Below are positions 26,566-36,261 of a DNA stretch of 64,000 nt, piece after piece. This DNA is from Paenibacillus glycinis (GTDB lineage Bacteria; Bacillota; Bacilli; Paenibacillales; Paenibacillaceae): NCBI RefSeq assembly GCF_009909185.1, contig NZ_JAAAMV010000002.1, forward strand, positions 496,001 through 560,000. Reading direction: 5' to 3'. The notes below the pieces were generated by a model. That model was not told the origin of the DNA and did not search any database. It worked only from the letters and a program-made list of their open reading frames with translations. The translations under genes were made by a program, and so were the position numbers. Position 1 is the stretch's first letter, and every line of letters starts with the position of its first letter.

Positions 26566-26805
26566 TTAAGCTTCGTTGTCCTGAACCTGCATGAGCGATA
26601 CGTTGCGCTGCGGGGTAAACGTCGAGATGGCATGCTTGTACACCATTTGTTGGCGGCCTTCGCTATCGATGACGATCGTAAAGTTGTCGAATGCCTTAAT
26701 GACACCGCGGATCTGGAAACCGTTCGTCAAGTACACGGTCACCGGCACGCTGTCTTTGCGAAGTTGATTCAGAAACGTATCCTGAATGTTGATAGATTTG
26801 TTCAT
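26566..26805 (-). CDS. hfq: RNA chaperone Hfq
   Basis: 79 residues, the short Firmicute form. Sm1 is in [25 protein letters not shown] and Sm2 in [12 protein letters not shown], with the KH pair of the proximal RNA-binding face. Forms hexamers that bind small RNAs and mRNA. Its ATG overlaps the miaA stop (ATGA), the arrangement miaA-hfq being widely conserved. Confidence 0.97.
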   Translation of the reverse strand: MNKSINIQDTFLNQLRKDSVPVTVYLTNGFQIRGVIKAFDNFTIVIDSEGRQQMVYKHAISTFTPQRNVSLMQVQDNEA

Positions 26806-27809
26806 TGCGCGTTACCCCCATCGTCAAAAGGTTGGTTAAAAGTATATTCAAGTTCTATCCTAAACTTTCCTGCTATTATAGCATGTATTGCTTGCAAATT
26901 CTTGTTAAAATTTTCACCTGCATCGATCCAAATAATGTCTTTCATATGCCTGAACCAGGACAGCTGCCGCTTGGCAAAATGCCGCGTATCGCGCTTCAGA
27001 AGCTCGATCGCCTCGGGTAGCGCAAGATGCCCCTGCACGTATAGCGCGATCTCCTTGTAGCCCAGGCCGTGCATGGAAACGGCGTCGGCCGGAATGCCGC
27101 GGTCCAACAGTCCGCGGACCTCCTCGACCAGTCCTTCCTCGATCATCTTGTCGACCCGCTCGTTGATGCGGGCGTAAAGTACAGCGCGGTCCATCGTCAA
27201 ACCGATAATACACAGTTCGAACGGCGACGTCTTTTTCTGTCCTTCCTGCTGCTCGGTGAAGGTCATGCCCGTCAGGCGATGCACCTCGAGCGCCCGAATG
27301 ACGCGGCGTTGGTCGTTCGGATGCAGGCGCTGCGCGGCTTCCGGGTCGACCGCTCGCAGCTTGTCGTGGAGCGCCTCCGCGCCGTTCTCCAGCGCGTACC
27401 GGGCCATCTCTTCGCGGAACGCGTCGTCGGACCCGACTTCGGCGAAGTCGTAGCCGTACGCCACGGACTCCACGTACAGCCCGGTCCCGCCGACGATGAA
27501 CGGCAGCTTGCCGCGCCGCCCGATCTCCGGGATCAGCGCCGCGCAGCGCTCTTGAAATTCCGCGACGCTGAAAGGATGCAAGGGGTCGCAGATATCGATC
27601 AGATGATGCGGAACGCCTTCTTGCTCCTCCGGCTTGATCTTGGCCGTGCCGATGTCCATGCCCTTGTACACTTGTATGGAATCGCCGGAGATGATCTCGG
27701 CGTTCCAGGCTTTGGCGATGTCCAGGCTCATCCGCGTCTTGCCGACCGCGGTCGGCCCGACCAGCACGAGCAGCTTCGGTTTCGCGGGCGCTTGGGATGC
27801 TGGACTCAT
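26802..27809 (-). CDS. miaA: tRNA dimethylallyltransferase
   Basis: 335 residues. Adds a dimethylallyl group to A37 of tRNAs reading UNN codons, the first step to ms2i6A. Seen: P-loop GPTAVGKT near residue 17, [15 protein letters not shown], the [10 protein letters not shown] loop, and [15 protein letters not shown] placed the start at ATG 27809, where it overlaps the TGA of the upstream methyltransferase; the frame stays open upstream to 28094 but only as antisense-like Arg-rich sequence. Its own end overlaps hfq. Confidence 0.96.
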   Translation of the reverse strand: MSPASQAPAKPKLLVLVGPTAVGKTRMSLDIAKAWNAEIISGDSIQVYKGMDIGTAKIKPEEQEGVPHHLIDICDPLHPFSVAEFQERCAALIPEIGRRGKLPFIVGGTGLYVESVAYGYDFAEVGSDDAFREEMARYALENGAEALHDKLRAVDPEAAQRLHPNDQRRVIRALEVHRLTGMTFTEQQEGQKKTSPFELCIIGLTMDRAVLYARINERVDKMIEEGLVEEVRGLLDRGIPADAVSMHGLGYKEIALYVQGHLALPEAIELLKRDTRHFAKRQLSWFRHMKDIIWIDAGENFNKNLQAIHAIIAGKFRIELEYTFNQPFDDGGNAQ

Positions 27810-28576
27810 GATGGAATAATCACTCCGTATGCGATTTTGTTGCGGTGCCGGCGCTCGAAGCCGAGCCGTTCGAATTCGCCGCTGTCGCCGTGCTCCTTGA
27901 GCACGACGCGTTTGCGCGCGACGCGGACCGCTTGGCGGACCGATTCCTCCCCGAGAGCCGAGCCGTTGGCCAGGCCTCTCAAAGGCGCGAGGGCCGACGA
28001 GTCGTGAAGCGGCTGGCGGAACATCGGGTCGAAATACACGATGTCGACGCTCTTGTCGGGCTGAGCGCGCAGATACGCGAGATGATCGGCGCACCGCATC
28101 CGGATGCGGCGCAGCGCGTCGTTCACGTCCTCGTGCTCCGTATGGTACGTGCGCAACCCTTCGCGGACGACCGTGTACAGCATGCGCTCGCTTTCCAGCG
28201 CGGTGACCGAGCCTTCGGACCCGACCGCATAGGAAAATACGAGGGCATCCGATCCCAAGCCGGCGGTGCAGTCGACCACCGAGTCTCCAGGTTGGCAGTC
28301 GGCGAGCGCGATCAACGGATCGCGTTCTCCTTTGCGCATCCGCTTCACGCGGACGTAAGCCATGCTGGGATGAAAATACAACGGCTCCTCCGATTCCTCA
28401 TAATAGCGCAGTCCACGATCGTCTGCAACAAGGAGGCGGGCGTCCGCGTATTTGTGCCGCAGCAGCTGGAGGGAATCCTGCTTCCGCGGCACGAAGCGGC
28501 CGCCGAGCTCTTCCGCGATCGCCTCCGCGTATGCCGTCTGCCCGGGCGTGGGCTTATGCGGCGTGGTGACGATCAT
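27806..28576 (-). CDS. Class I SAM-dependent methyltransferase, RsmJ/DUF548-like
   Basis: 256 residues, cytosolic. The SAM site is seen as VVDCTAGLGSDALVFSYAVG and ALESE; the catalytic-type motif is FDPMFRQP, which resembles DPM(Y/F)P of RsmJ, the 16S rRNA G1516 methyltransferase. The N-terminal 80 residues (TPHKPTPGQTAYAEAIAEEL...) are a family-specific extension. The rRNA target is inference. ATG 28576 overlaps the mutL stop as ATGA, and the stop overlaps miaA, so mutL, this gene, miaA and hfq form one coupled string. Confidence 0.82.
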   Translation of the reverse strand: MIVTTPHKPTPGQTAYAEAIAEELGGRFVPRKQDSLQLLRHKYADARLLVADDRGLRYYEESEEPLYFHPSMAYVRVKRMRKGERDPLIALADCQPGDSVVDCTAGLGSDALVFSYAVGSEGSVTALESERMLYTVVREGLRTYHTEHEDVNDALRRIRMRCADHLAYLRAQPDKSVDIVYFDPMFRQPLHDSSALAPLRGLANGSALGEESVRQAVRVARKRVVLKEHGDSGEFERLGFERRHRNKIAYGVIIPS

Positions 28577-30843
28577 GACATCACCCGCTTGAACATTTTC
28601 TCCAGCTGGTACGTCGTCATATGGACGACGATCGGCCGGCCGTGCGGGCACGTATAGGGCTGCGAGCAGGATCCGAGGCGGCGGAGCAGGCCTTCGCCTT
28701 CTTCGCGCGTCAGCCGGTCGTTCGCTTTGATCGACGCCTTGCACGAGCACATGATCGCCGACTTCTCCCGCAGCTTGCCGATATCGACGGCGCCGCGCTC
28801 CTGCAGCAGCCATTCCGCCATCTCCTCGATGACGTCCCCTTCCTCGCCCGCGGGCAGCCATTCCGGATAAGCCCGCACGAGGAACGTATTGGACCCGAAC
28901 GGCTCCAGCTCCACGCCGGCTTCCTGCAGCAGATGCAGCTTGCCCTGCAGGGCCGCGGCCTCGGTCGCCGTGAATTCCAGCGTCAGCGGCACGAGCAGCT
29001 GCTGGCTCGCCTGCTCCGGACGGCCGAATTTAGCCAAATAATATTCGTAATTGATCCGTTCGTGGGCCGCATGCTGATCGATGAGGAAGAGCCCCTCTTC
29101 GTTCTGGGCGACGATGTACGTGCCGTGCAGCTGCCCGATCCAATACAGCTCCGGGAAAGCCGGAGACGCCGGAACCGGCGGCCTCGCTTCGGAAGCATGC
29201 GTTCCGCCGGGCATGCTTGCGGCTGCGTCTGCCCGGTACTCGCCTTCGGGTTCGCGGAAAAGACCGGCTGGCGATGCCTGGCTGCCAGAAGCCGCGGTCT
29301 CGTCCGCAAGCCGTGAACTGTCGTCCGCTGTCAGCATGGCGTCCGCTTGCTGCAGCCCGCCTGCGGTATCTCGAATCACGCCGTCCCGATGCGAGGATGC
29401 GTCGATGCCGCCTCCGGCGCGATCCGTTTCGCGCCACGATTCGCGAAGGGAAGGCGGCGCGTACAACCGTTCCGTCGCATCCCGCGGAATCGCCGTCTTC
29501 TCGGCATTGGACCATGCCGAAGCTGGCGCATTCGAGCCGCGCGCCGCCGATTCCCACGGCTTGGCCGCGGCGCGGCTGCCGAAGGACTGCTCCGCCTTGT
29601 CCAGCGCGGCTGCCACTTCCGAGGCGGATACGGTCCGTCCCGAAGCGGCTCCGCTTGAGCCGAACGTCCCGCCGGGCGGTTGACTTGCCCCGGTCTGAAC
29701 GCGGTGGATCCCCATCTCCTCTTGAAGCATCCGTCTCGCCGCGTCGAGCTCCGTGCCCGGACCCTGCGGAGGCTCCGGCTGGTGAAACGAGATCCGGTCC
29801 TGGACGAATGCCGGCTTCGACCGTTCGGTCGGTTCCGCGGGACCCGGAATATGCCGCTGCTTGCCGAGCGCGCGCCGGATCGCGTCCTCGACGAACTCCC
29901 GCAGCTCCGCTTCCTTGCTGAAGCGGACCTCCATCTTGGACGGATGCACGTTTACGTCCAGCAAGGAAGGATGCATGCCGAGCTCCAGCACCGCAAGCGG
30001 AAACCGGTTGATCGGCAGCAGCGTATGGTAAGCCTGCATCATCGCCTGATTCAAGACGAAGCTCTTGATATAGCGTCCGTTCACGACGATGGTGATGCCG
30101 TTGCGGTTGGAGCGCGTTTGCTCCGGCTTCGAGATGCAACCGCGCAGCTCGTAGTCCGGATGCTCGCCCTCCACGGGCAGCATCGCTTTCGCCGTAGCCG
30201 AGCCATATATAGCGGCGAACGTCTGCAGCCGGTCGCCGCTGCCGAGCGTGCGCAGCAGCGTGCTGCCGTTGTGCTTGAGCGTAAAGGCGATGCCGGGATG
30301 CGCCAGCGCCAGGCGGTTCACGTAATCGGCGATATGGCCGATCTCCGTCTGAATCGTCTTCATGTATTTCAGTCGCGCGGGCGTATTGTAAAAGAGCTCC
30401 CGTACGCTGACGTCCGTGCCTTGTGGCGCATTCGTCTCTTCGTTCGCCGCGATCGTTCCGCCTTCGATGACCAGCCTGCGGCCGAGGCCGCCGTTGTCCG
30501 GCGCGGAGATGCACGTTACCTTGGCGACCGCCGCGATGCTCGGCAGCGCTTCGCCGCGAAAGCCGAGGCTGGCGATGCGGAACAAATCCTTGCTCGACGC
30601 GATCTTGCTCGTCGCGTGGCGATAAAATGCCGTCTCGATATCGTCCCCGTCGATGCCGCTGCCGTTATCCGTGACGCGGATCAGCGACAATCCGCCTTCC
30701 TCGATGACGATGTCGATCGTGGAACTGCCGGCGTCCACGGCGTTCTCCACCAGCTCCTTGACGACGGAGGAAGGCCGCTCCACGACCTCGCCCGCGGCGA
30801 TCTGGTTGGCCAGCTGCTCGTCCAATATGCGGATTTTGCTCAT
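28573..30843 (-). CDS. mutL: DNA mismatch repair endonuclease MutL
   Basis: 756 residues, longer than the roughly 630 of B. subtilis. N-terminal GHKL ATPase (ELVENAVDAGS, DNGSGID, RGEAL) covers about 1-330. An Ala/Gly/Pro/Ser-rich linker of about 230 residues follows and accounts for the extra length. The C-terminal domain has the metal-endonuclease motif DQHAAHERINYE and the conserved SCKASIKAND and CPHGRPI, so it should nick the daughter strand. AAGGAGGG lies nine bases before ATG 30843. It follows mutS with a 96-bp gap holding a weak AGGGC/GCCCT hairpin. Confidence 0.97.
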   Translation of the reverse strand: MSKIRILDEQLANQIAAGEVVERPSSVVKELVENAVDAGSSTIDIVIEEGGLSLIRVTDNGSGIDGDDIETAFYRHATSKIASSKDLFRIASLGFRGEALPSIAAVAKVTCISAPDNGGLGRRLVIEGGTIAANEETNAPQGTDVSVRELFYNTPARLKYMKTIQTEIGHIADYVNRLALAHPGIAFTLKHNGSTLLRTLGSGDRLQTFAAIYGSATAKAMLPVEGEHPDYELRGCISKPEQTRSNRNGITIVVNGRYIKSFVLNQAMMQAYHTLLPINRFPLAVLELGMHPSLLDVNVHPSKMEVRFSKEAELREFVEDAIRRALGKQRHIPGPAEPTERSKPAFVQDRISFHQPEPPQGPGTELDAARRMLQEEMGIHRVQTGASQPPGGTFGSSGAASGRTVSASEVAAALDKAEQSFGSRAAAKPWESAARGSNAPASAWSNAEKTAIPRDATERLYAPPSLRESWRETDRAGGGIDASSHRDGVIRDTAGGLQQADAMLTADDSSRLADETAASGSQASPAGLFREPEGEYRADAAASMPGGTHASEARPPVPASPAFPELYWIGQLHGTYIVAQNEEGLFLIDQHAAHERINYEYYLAKFGRPEQASQQLLVPLTLEFTATEAAALQGKLHLLQEAGVELEPFGSNTFLVRAYPEWLPAGEEGDVIEEMAEWLLQERGAVDIGKLREKSAIMCSCKASIKANDRLTREEGEGLLRRLGSCSQPYTCPHGRPIVVHMTTYQLEKMFKRVMS

Positions 30844-30939
30844 GTAGCCGAACCCTCCTTACTAGTATGATCGATTGGTCGCCGGCAAAAGAAAGGGCAA
30901 GCACGCAAGGATGCATGCATGGCCCGGTTCGCCCTGCCG

Positions 30940-33729
30940 CTATTCGTTTAGTTTCAGTTTCATCTCATTTAGCCACTGCATTGCTTGCATCGGCGTCAGG
31001 TTGAACAAATCGAGCTTGCGCAGCTGGTCGGCCAGCTGCTCGGCGCGCGGACTGACCTTACGCGCTTTGCCGGTCTCCGCCGTCGCGGCTGCCGGAGCCG
31101 GTTCTTCGAAAATGGAGAGCTGCACGACGCCGGACGAGTCGGGCGAACTGGACGTCACCGTCTCGATAGCCGGGGCATCATAGGCCGCCGCCGTCTCCGC
31201 AGCCACGGCAGTATCCGTCGCCTGCCGCGCCAAATCTCCCGTGCGTCCCGCTGCCGTCCCGCTGCCGTTGTACGCGGCTGCTGCCCCGGATTCAAGCGCT
31301 GCTGCCGCATACGGCAGTTCAGCGGCGGCCGCCGCCGTCTCGCGCAGCTCGTGCACGTCGAGCAGCGAATAGGCGCGCTTGATGATGCTCCCCGGCAGCC
31401 CCGCAAGCTGCGCGCAGTAGATGCCGTAGCTGGTGCCCGCCGCGCCGGGCACCAATTTGCGCAGGAACGTGACATTGTCGCCCGTCTCCTGCACCGCCAT
31501 GCACGCGTTCGCCAGATGCGGCAGCGTGTCGCCGAGATGCGCCAGCTCGTGGAAGTGCGTCGAGACGAGCGCCTTGCAGCCCACCTCGTGATGAACATAT
31601 TCGATGACCGCCTGCGCGATCGCCATGCCCTCGCCCGTCGAGGTTCCCCGGCCGAGCTCGTCGATGATGACCAAGCTTTGGGCGGTCGCTTTCTCCGTCA
31701 TGACCTGAATATCCTTCATCTCCACCATGAACGTGCTCTGCCCGCCGATCAGGTCGTCCGCGGCGCCGATCCGCGTGAAGATGCGGTCGACGAGCGGCAC
31801 TTCCGCCTGCTTGGCCGGAACGAAACAGCCGATCTGCGCCATGATGCTGATCAGCGCCACCTGGCGCATGTACGTGCTCTTGCCGGCCATGTTCGGTCCG
31901 GTGATCAGCAGCATGGAGGAACCGTCCTTCACCAGCTTCGTCTCGTTCGCGATGAAGGCCGCGCCCTCCATGACCGCTTCCACGACGGGATGGCGGCCTT
32001 CCGCGGCGACGAAATCATAGCCTTCCGTCACGTTAGGCTTCACGTAGCGCCGCTCGCCGCTCACCGTGGCGAGCGACTGATACGCGTCCAGCGCGGCGAT
32101 CACCTCGGCCAGCTTCTGCAACCGATGCAAATGCGCGGTCAGATGATCGCGCAGCTCGACGAACTTGGCGTATTCCAGATCGACCATCTTGTCCTCGGCT
32201 TCCAGGATGAGCGTTTCCTTCTCCTTCAGCTCCGGCGTGACGTAACGCTCCGCGTTCGCTAGCGTCTGCTTCCGTTCGTAGCGGCCTTCCGGCAAGCTGC
32301 CGATGTTCGCTTTGGACACTTCCAGGTAATAGCCGAACACTTTGTTGTACCCGATCTTGAGCGACTTGATGCCGGTCGCTTCCCGTTCCTTTCGCTCCAG
32401 CTCGGCCAGCCATCTCTTCCCGTTGACGCTGGCTTCGCGCAGCTCGTCGAGATGCCCGTCGTAGCCCGCGCGGATCAACCCTCCCTCGCGGACGGACACC
32501 GGCGGCTCGTCCACGATGACCGTGCCGATCATCCCCGCCAGGTCGGAGCAGTCGTCCAAGCCGGCGACCAGCTTGCGCAGCGTGGCCGATTCCGAGTCCG
32601 CGCACAACGCCGTCAGCGCCGGGACGTGCTGCAGCGACGTCTTCAGCGCGTTGAGGTCGCGCCCGTTGGCGCTGCCGTAAGCTACTCTGCCCACGAGACG
32701 CTCCAGATCGTAGATTTCGCCCAGCTCGCCGCGCAGCTCGTCGCGAAGAATGAAGCTGAGGTACAGCTGTTCGACCGCTTCCAGCCGTTCGTCGATCTGC
32801 GCCTTGGACAGCAGCGGCTTGTCGATCCATCTGCGCAGCAGGCGCGCGCCCATCGACGTGCGCGTGCGGTCGAGCAGCCACAGCAGCGAGCCTTTCTTGC
32901 TGCGGTCGCGCACCGTTTCCGTCAATTCCAGGTTGCGGCGCGTGAACGGATCCAAGATCATGAACTGATTCGGCTCGTAGACCGAGATCCGGCGCACGTG
33001 GCCGAGCGAACGCTTTTGCGTCTCGTCGAGGTAGCCCGTGAGCAGGCTGACCGCCCGATGCCTGGCCGGCGCCAGCGATTCCAGCTCCAGCTGGCCGAAC
33101 TGCCGTCGAAGCAGCTCGTCCGCCATCGGCTCGCGGTCCGTGAACAGCACGGGCCGGTTCCAGCCCGAAGCCGCCGCGCGCAGCCGTTCGAGTACCGCGG
33201 CATCGCCGACGATCTCCGACGGATGGTACACGTTGATCTCGTCCGCGAGCGATTCCGCCGCCGCGGCGAAGGAAGTCACGTACAGCTCGCCGGTCGTCAA
33301 GTCGCAGGCGGCAACGCCGTAAACCTCGCCCAGCTCCGACACGGAGACGATGAAGTTGTTCGCTTTCTCCGCGAGCGACTTCGACTCCATGACGGTGCCC
33401 GGCGTCACGACGCGGATGATTTCGCGGCGAACGACGCCCTTGGCCGCCGAAGGATCCTCGACCTGCTCGCAAATCGCCACCTTGAAGCCTTTCTCGATCA
33501 GTCTTGCTATGTATCCTTCAGCCGAATGGTACGGCACGCCGCACATCGGGATTTTCTTCTCGCCGCCGCCCTCGCGGCCGGTCAGCGTTATCTCCAGCTC
33601 GCGGGACGCGTTGATGGCGTCATCGAAAAACATTTCATAGAAATCGCCGAGCCGGAAGAAGAGAATCGCGTCCCGCGCGCCTTCCTTGATGGCCAAATAT
33701 TGTTGGATCATGGGGGTGTATGCAGTCAT
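30940..33729 (-). CDS. mutS: DNA mismatch recognition protein MutS
   Basis: 929 residues. The mismatch-contacting Phe-x-Glu is in FRLGDFYEMF near residue 27; the ATPase has Walker A TGPNMAGKST, Walker B LVIIDELGRGTS and STHFHELAHL. After the ATPase an Ala-rich insertion of about 70 residues leads to VVQLSIF, a good match to the QLSLF beta-clamp binding motif, and then the tetramerisation helices. The extended linker makes it longer than B. subtilis MutS (about 860). Start ATG 33729 follows AGGAGGGG. Confidence 0.97.
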   Translation of the reverse strand: MTAYTPMIQQYLAIKEGARDAILFFRLGDFYEMFFDDAINASRELEITLTGREGGGEKKIPMCGVPYHSAEGYIARLIEKGFKVAICEQVEDPSAAKGVVRREIIRVVTPGTVMESKSLAEKANNFIVSVSELGEVYGVAACDLTTGELYVTSFAAAAESLADEINVYHPSEIVGDAAVLERLRAAASGWNRPVLFTDREPMADELLRRQFGQLELESLAPARHRAVSLLTGYLDETQKRSLGHVRRISVYEPNQFMILDPFTRRNLELTETVRDRSKKGSLLWLLDRTRTSMGARLLRRWIDKPLLSKAQIDERLEAVEQLYLSFILRDELRGELGEIYDLERLVGRVAYGSANGRDLNALKTSLQHVPALTALCADSESATLRKLVAGLDDCSDLAGMIGTVIVDEPPVSVREGGLIRAGYDGHLDELREASVNGKRWLAELERKEREATGIKSLKIGYNKVFGYYLEVSKANIGSLPEGRYERKQTLANAERYVTPELKEKETLILEAEDKMVDLEYAKFVELRDHLTAHLHRLQKLAEVIAALDAYQSLATVSGERRYVKPNVTEGYDFVAAEGRHPVVEAVMEGAAFIANETKLVKDGSSMLLITGPNMAGKSTYMRQVALISIMAQIGCFVPAKQAEVPLVDRIFTRIGAADDLIGGQSTFMVEMKDIQVMTEKATAQSLVIIDELGRGTSTGEGMAIAQAVIEYVHHEVGCKALVSTHFHELAHLGDTLPHLANACMAVQETGDNVTFLRKLVPGAAGTSYGIYCAQLAGLPGSIIKRAYSLLDVHELRETAAAAAELPYAAAALESGAAAAYNGSGTAAGRTGDLARQATDTAVAAETAAAYDAPAIETVTSSSPDSSGVVQLSIFEEPAPAAATAETGKARKVSPRAEQLADQLRKLDLFNLTPMQAMQWLNEMKLKLNE

Positions 33730-33787
33730 GCGGCCCCTCCTATATCGATTAATCGTGCATCAAACACCAGAGCTCCATTATAGCAGA

Positions 33788-33811
33788 AAAGCGCCCCCTC
33801 TTGGAGCGCTC
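33788..33811 (-). terminator. Terminator after the amidoligase-like gene
   Basis: On the minus strand AGCGCTCC and GGGGGCGCT form a stem with TTTTC following, 9 bp past the stop at 33820 and upstream of mutS. Confidence 0.6.
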
Positions 33812-33819
33812 CCGCAAGT

Positions 33820-35232
33820 CTATCGGCTTACCCGCCATTTTGCGCGAATGTCCGCCCCGGCATCCCAGGTCCGCCCCGAGCGAATCGCCGCCAGCAGCGG
33901 CTCGATCCACCGGGCCAGCTCCGCGTAAGACCGCGTGCCCGCCATCGACGCGGCGAGCCGGTCGAGGCAGCCGGCCAGCGCCTGGCGATCCCCCGCATAG
34001 TAGGCCGCTAGATAAGGCTCGTCCTCGGACGGCAAATACGCCAGCGAACCGCTCTCCTTGGCGCAAAGCAGCGCCAGCGCGAAGGCGCCCTTCGCGGCGA
34101 GCGGCGAAGCGAGCCAGCTCGGCAGCGTCCGGTACTCGAAGCCGCCGTGCGGCTGCAGCCGAAAATCGCCGAGCGCGCCGTAGCGCGGCCGCCTCGCGCG
34201 CTCGGCCGGCGATTCGATCATCGCGAGCGGAAACGCGACGTAGCTGTCGAGCTGGCGCAGCAGCCTGCCGGTCAGCGGCACGCCGCTCAGATGCAGATGG
34301 CCGCCGAGCGAGAAGCCCGCGGCCGGCATCCCCCCCGCCGCCCAGCGCAGCGGCGGCCGGTCCGGGATAAGGAGCGCGGCCCGGCGCAGCAGCGCCCGCA
34401 GATTGCGCGCCAAGCCTTCGGGCGTCGCAGCCGGCGCCGGACGCAGCTCGGCGATCGGGTACTTGACCTGTCCGCCGACCAAGACCGCGTCGCAGCCGGC
34501 GCCGTGCCCGCCCTCCAGATACCGCGCCGCGGACACGACCTTGCCTTCTTCCGATAGCAGCAGGAATTCGGGATCGGCGCCCAGGAGTATGGCCGGATCG
34601 GCTTCGGTTCGGGCGGATTCGGCCGACGCGAGCAGTTGCCGGGCCAAGCCGTTCGCCGCATCGCGCCATATGCCGCGCATGTAATCCGTCTCCTCCGGCA
34701 GCCGTATCCCGGCAACGGCGCACTTCCCGGCGTCGTCCTCCGCCAATTCGACGATTCCGTTGTCCAGGCCGCAAGCGTACAAGGCGCGCGCCGCCAACCT
34801 TACGAGCGGACGGTAACGGGCATCCTGCTCTGGCACAAGGTGCGGCTCCGTCCACGGCTCCGGCGACGGCCGGTTCGGGCGCAAGGCTCGTCCCCTGGCG
34901 CCGGTCATCTCGACCGCGAGCGGCAGCAGGTGAAACAGCGCTACCGCGTACCGCCGCGCGCTCGGTTGATCCGGAGCTTGAACGGCTGCGCCCGCGCGAC
35001 GCAAACGCCGAACGATCTCCTGCCGGCTCCAGCCGGCAAACGCGGACGCGCCGGCGTTCAGGACGAGCGTTCGCCGGTCTCGCAGCCGCTCGGCGAACGC
35101 CTCGCCGGAACCGCCCGCCCCGAGCAAGACGGCATCGCCGCCGTCCGGTTCGGCGCCCTCATCCCCCGCCGCCTGCCGGCCCGCGCAGAGGCGGTAAGCT
35201 TTTCCATCCCATAACCACACGCTGCCCGCCAC
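33820..35232 (-). CDS. Putative COOH-NH2 ligase (phiEco32-type amidoligase-2 like)
   Basis: 470 residues from GTG 35232 (GGAGTG nine bases upstream). The C-terminal half has the motifs of the glutamine-synthetase-like amidoligases: GADPEF (218-223), AELRPAP (261-267), GGHLHLSG (310-317) and FEYRTLPSWL (365-374). These acidic and histidine residues should form the metal/ATP site. The N-terminal 200 residues are Ala/Arg-rich and unrecognised. Such enzymes form amide bonds between a carboxylate and an amine; the substrates of this family are unknown. It lies directly behind cotE, separated by a terminator, so a spore-related role is possible but only inferred. Confidence 0.75.
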   Translation of the reverse strand: MAGSVWLWDGKAYRLCAGRQAAGDEGAEPDGGDAVLLGAGGSGEAFAERLRDRRTLVLNAGASAFAGWSRQEIVRRLRRAGAAVQAPDQPSARRYAVALFHLLPLAVEMTGARGRALRPNRPSPEPWTEPHLVPEQDARYRPLVRLAARALYACGLDNGIVELAEDDAGKCAVAGIRLPEETDYMRGIWRDAANGLARQLLASAESARTEADPAILLGADPEFLLLSEEGKVVSAARYLEGGHGAGCDAVLVGGQVKYPIAELRPAPAATPEGLARNLRALLRRAALLIPDRPPLRWAAGGMPAAGFSLGGHLHLSGVPLTGRLLRQLDSYVAFPLAMIESPAERARRPRYGALGDFRLQPHGGFEYRTLPSWLASPLAAKGAFALALLCAKESGSLAYLPSEDEPYLAAYYAGDRQALAGCLDRLAASMAGTRSYAELARWIEPLLAAIRSGRTWDAGADIRAKWRVSR

Positions 35233-35284
35233 CGGCCAACACTCCGTCCGTTTCGAATTTATCCGCGAATGATTGTATTTCCGG

Positions 35285-35308
35285 AAAAAAAAGAGGGCTC
35301 TCGCCCTC
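35285..35308 (-). terminator. cotE terminator
   Basis: GAGGGC/GCCCTC six-base-pair stem with a GAGA loop followed by TTTTTTTT on the minus strand, 53 bp past the cotE stop. Confidence 0.85.
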
Positions 35309-35360
35309 GAATCTTTCCCTGCCCGCGCATACGATACATCAGACCAGTAACCCGCGAGAA

Positions 35361-35912
35361 TTACAGTTCGTCGTCGAGCAGTTCCGGATCCAAATCTTCG
35401 AAATCGCCGTCGTCCCCGTACTCGAAATCTTTGCCGTCGTCGTTGCCGCCCGGCAGCGTCGCAACCCATATTTTCGTCTCGGCGATCAGCTCGACCGCGA
35501 ATTCGCGCTCCACGCGAATGACGACGCCCGAACCGCTGGACGAAATATTGGCTTCGATGCAATTTGGCTCCTGCGTCGATTCCGCGGACACTTCCTCGGT
35601 CGAAGCCCGGTGCTTCGGATCGAGATAGGAAAGCGGCACGTGCTCGACGTAAGAAAGCGTTTCTTTAGCTACGTCGGTTTGCGAGTTTTTGTTGTAAGAA
35701 TACCAAATGTTGATATCGTAAGTACCGATAACCTCGATCCCGTCCCCTGAACGGACCGCCTCGTATTGATGGTTAATAATCCATGCGCCCAAGATGCTCG
35801 TGGGATGATGGGGCGGCGTAACGTTGTGGGTTACTGTGGAAAACTTACGACCTTTTCCGCAGACAGCTTTGGTAATGATTTCTCTAGCCTTAAGCTGTTT
35901 ATCTGCATAAGC
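35361..35912 (-). CDS. cotE: Outer spore coat morphogenetic protein CotE
   Basis: 183 residues, close to the 181 of B. subtilis CotE. The N-terminal assembly region KQLKAREIITKAVCGKGRKF, the central GAWIINHQYE and DINIWYSYN segments, and a very acidic C-terminus (FEYGDDGDFEDLD) are all present. CotE forms a ring around the forespore and recruits outer coat proteins. ATG 35912 has GGAGGAGG upstream; the frame opens 11 codons earlier at 35945. In B. subtilis cotE lies near mutS-mutL; here the amidoligase-like gene stands between cotE and mutS. Confidence 0.95.
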   Translation of the reverse strand, partial: AYADKQLKAREIITKAVCGKGRKFSTVTHNVTPPHHPTSILGAWIINHQYEAVRSGDGIEVIGTYDINIWYSYNKNSQTDVAKETLSYVEHVPLSYLDPKHRASTEEVSAESTQEPNCIEANISSSGSGVVIRVEREFAVELIAETKIWVATLPGGNDDGKDFEYGDDGDFEDLDPELLDDEL

Positions 35913-35949
35913 CATCGATCTAACCTCCTCCATACAATCATTCAATTAA

Positions 35950-35979
35950 AGTGTATGCAGGACATAGGCGTTTGTTGAT
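35950..35979 (-). promoter_or_regulatory. Candidate sigma-E promoter of cotE
   Basis: -10 CATACACT (35957-35950) equals the sigma-E consensus CATACAMT. ATCAACAAA (35979-35971) is a weak -35 at 13 bp. It lies about 38 bp before the start codon. Confidence 0.5.
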
Positions 35980-35988
35980 TAAACTAAG

Positions 35989-36261
35989 AAGAACAAATAG
36001 ATATTGTTCTTTGAGTGCCGGAATTTATGGATAGAACGGGAATCGATCGCATGCAAGGCGGCTCGGAAGCGAGGCTTCGCCTTGCGCGATCGGCCGTTTT
36101 CGAAGCTTTCGCGATCGGACGGCTTCTTCCGGCCAAAGCGAAAAGGCGGCCGCTGCCGGACCGCCGTTTTCGTGTGCCCGACTATTATATTGTATGGTTC
36201 GACGCTTGTTTCGATGACTCCCGGCCGCCCGATCCTGCCGTTTTCCTTGCGGTAGGCGGCT
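35989..36261. other. Gap between cotE and the YVTN gene
   Basis: No gene was seen. An AU-rich hairpin AAGAACAA/TTGTTCTT (35989-36011) lies upstream of cotE and could be a weak terminator or a protein site. A second hairpin at 36140-36171 (GAAAAGGCGG/CCGCCGTTTTC) looks like the terminator of the YVTN gene, with T-rich sequence on both strands. Confidence 0.55.
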
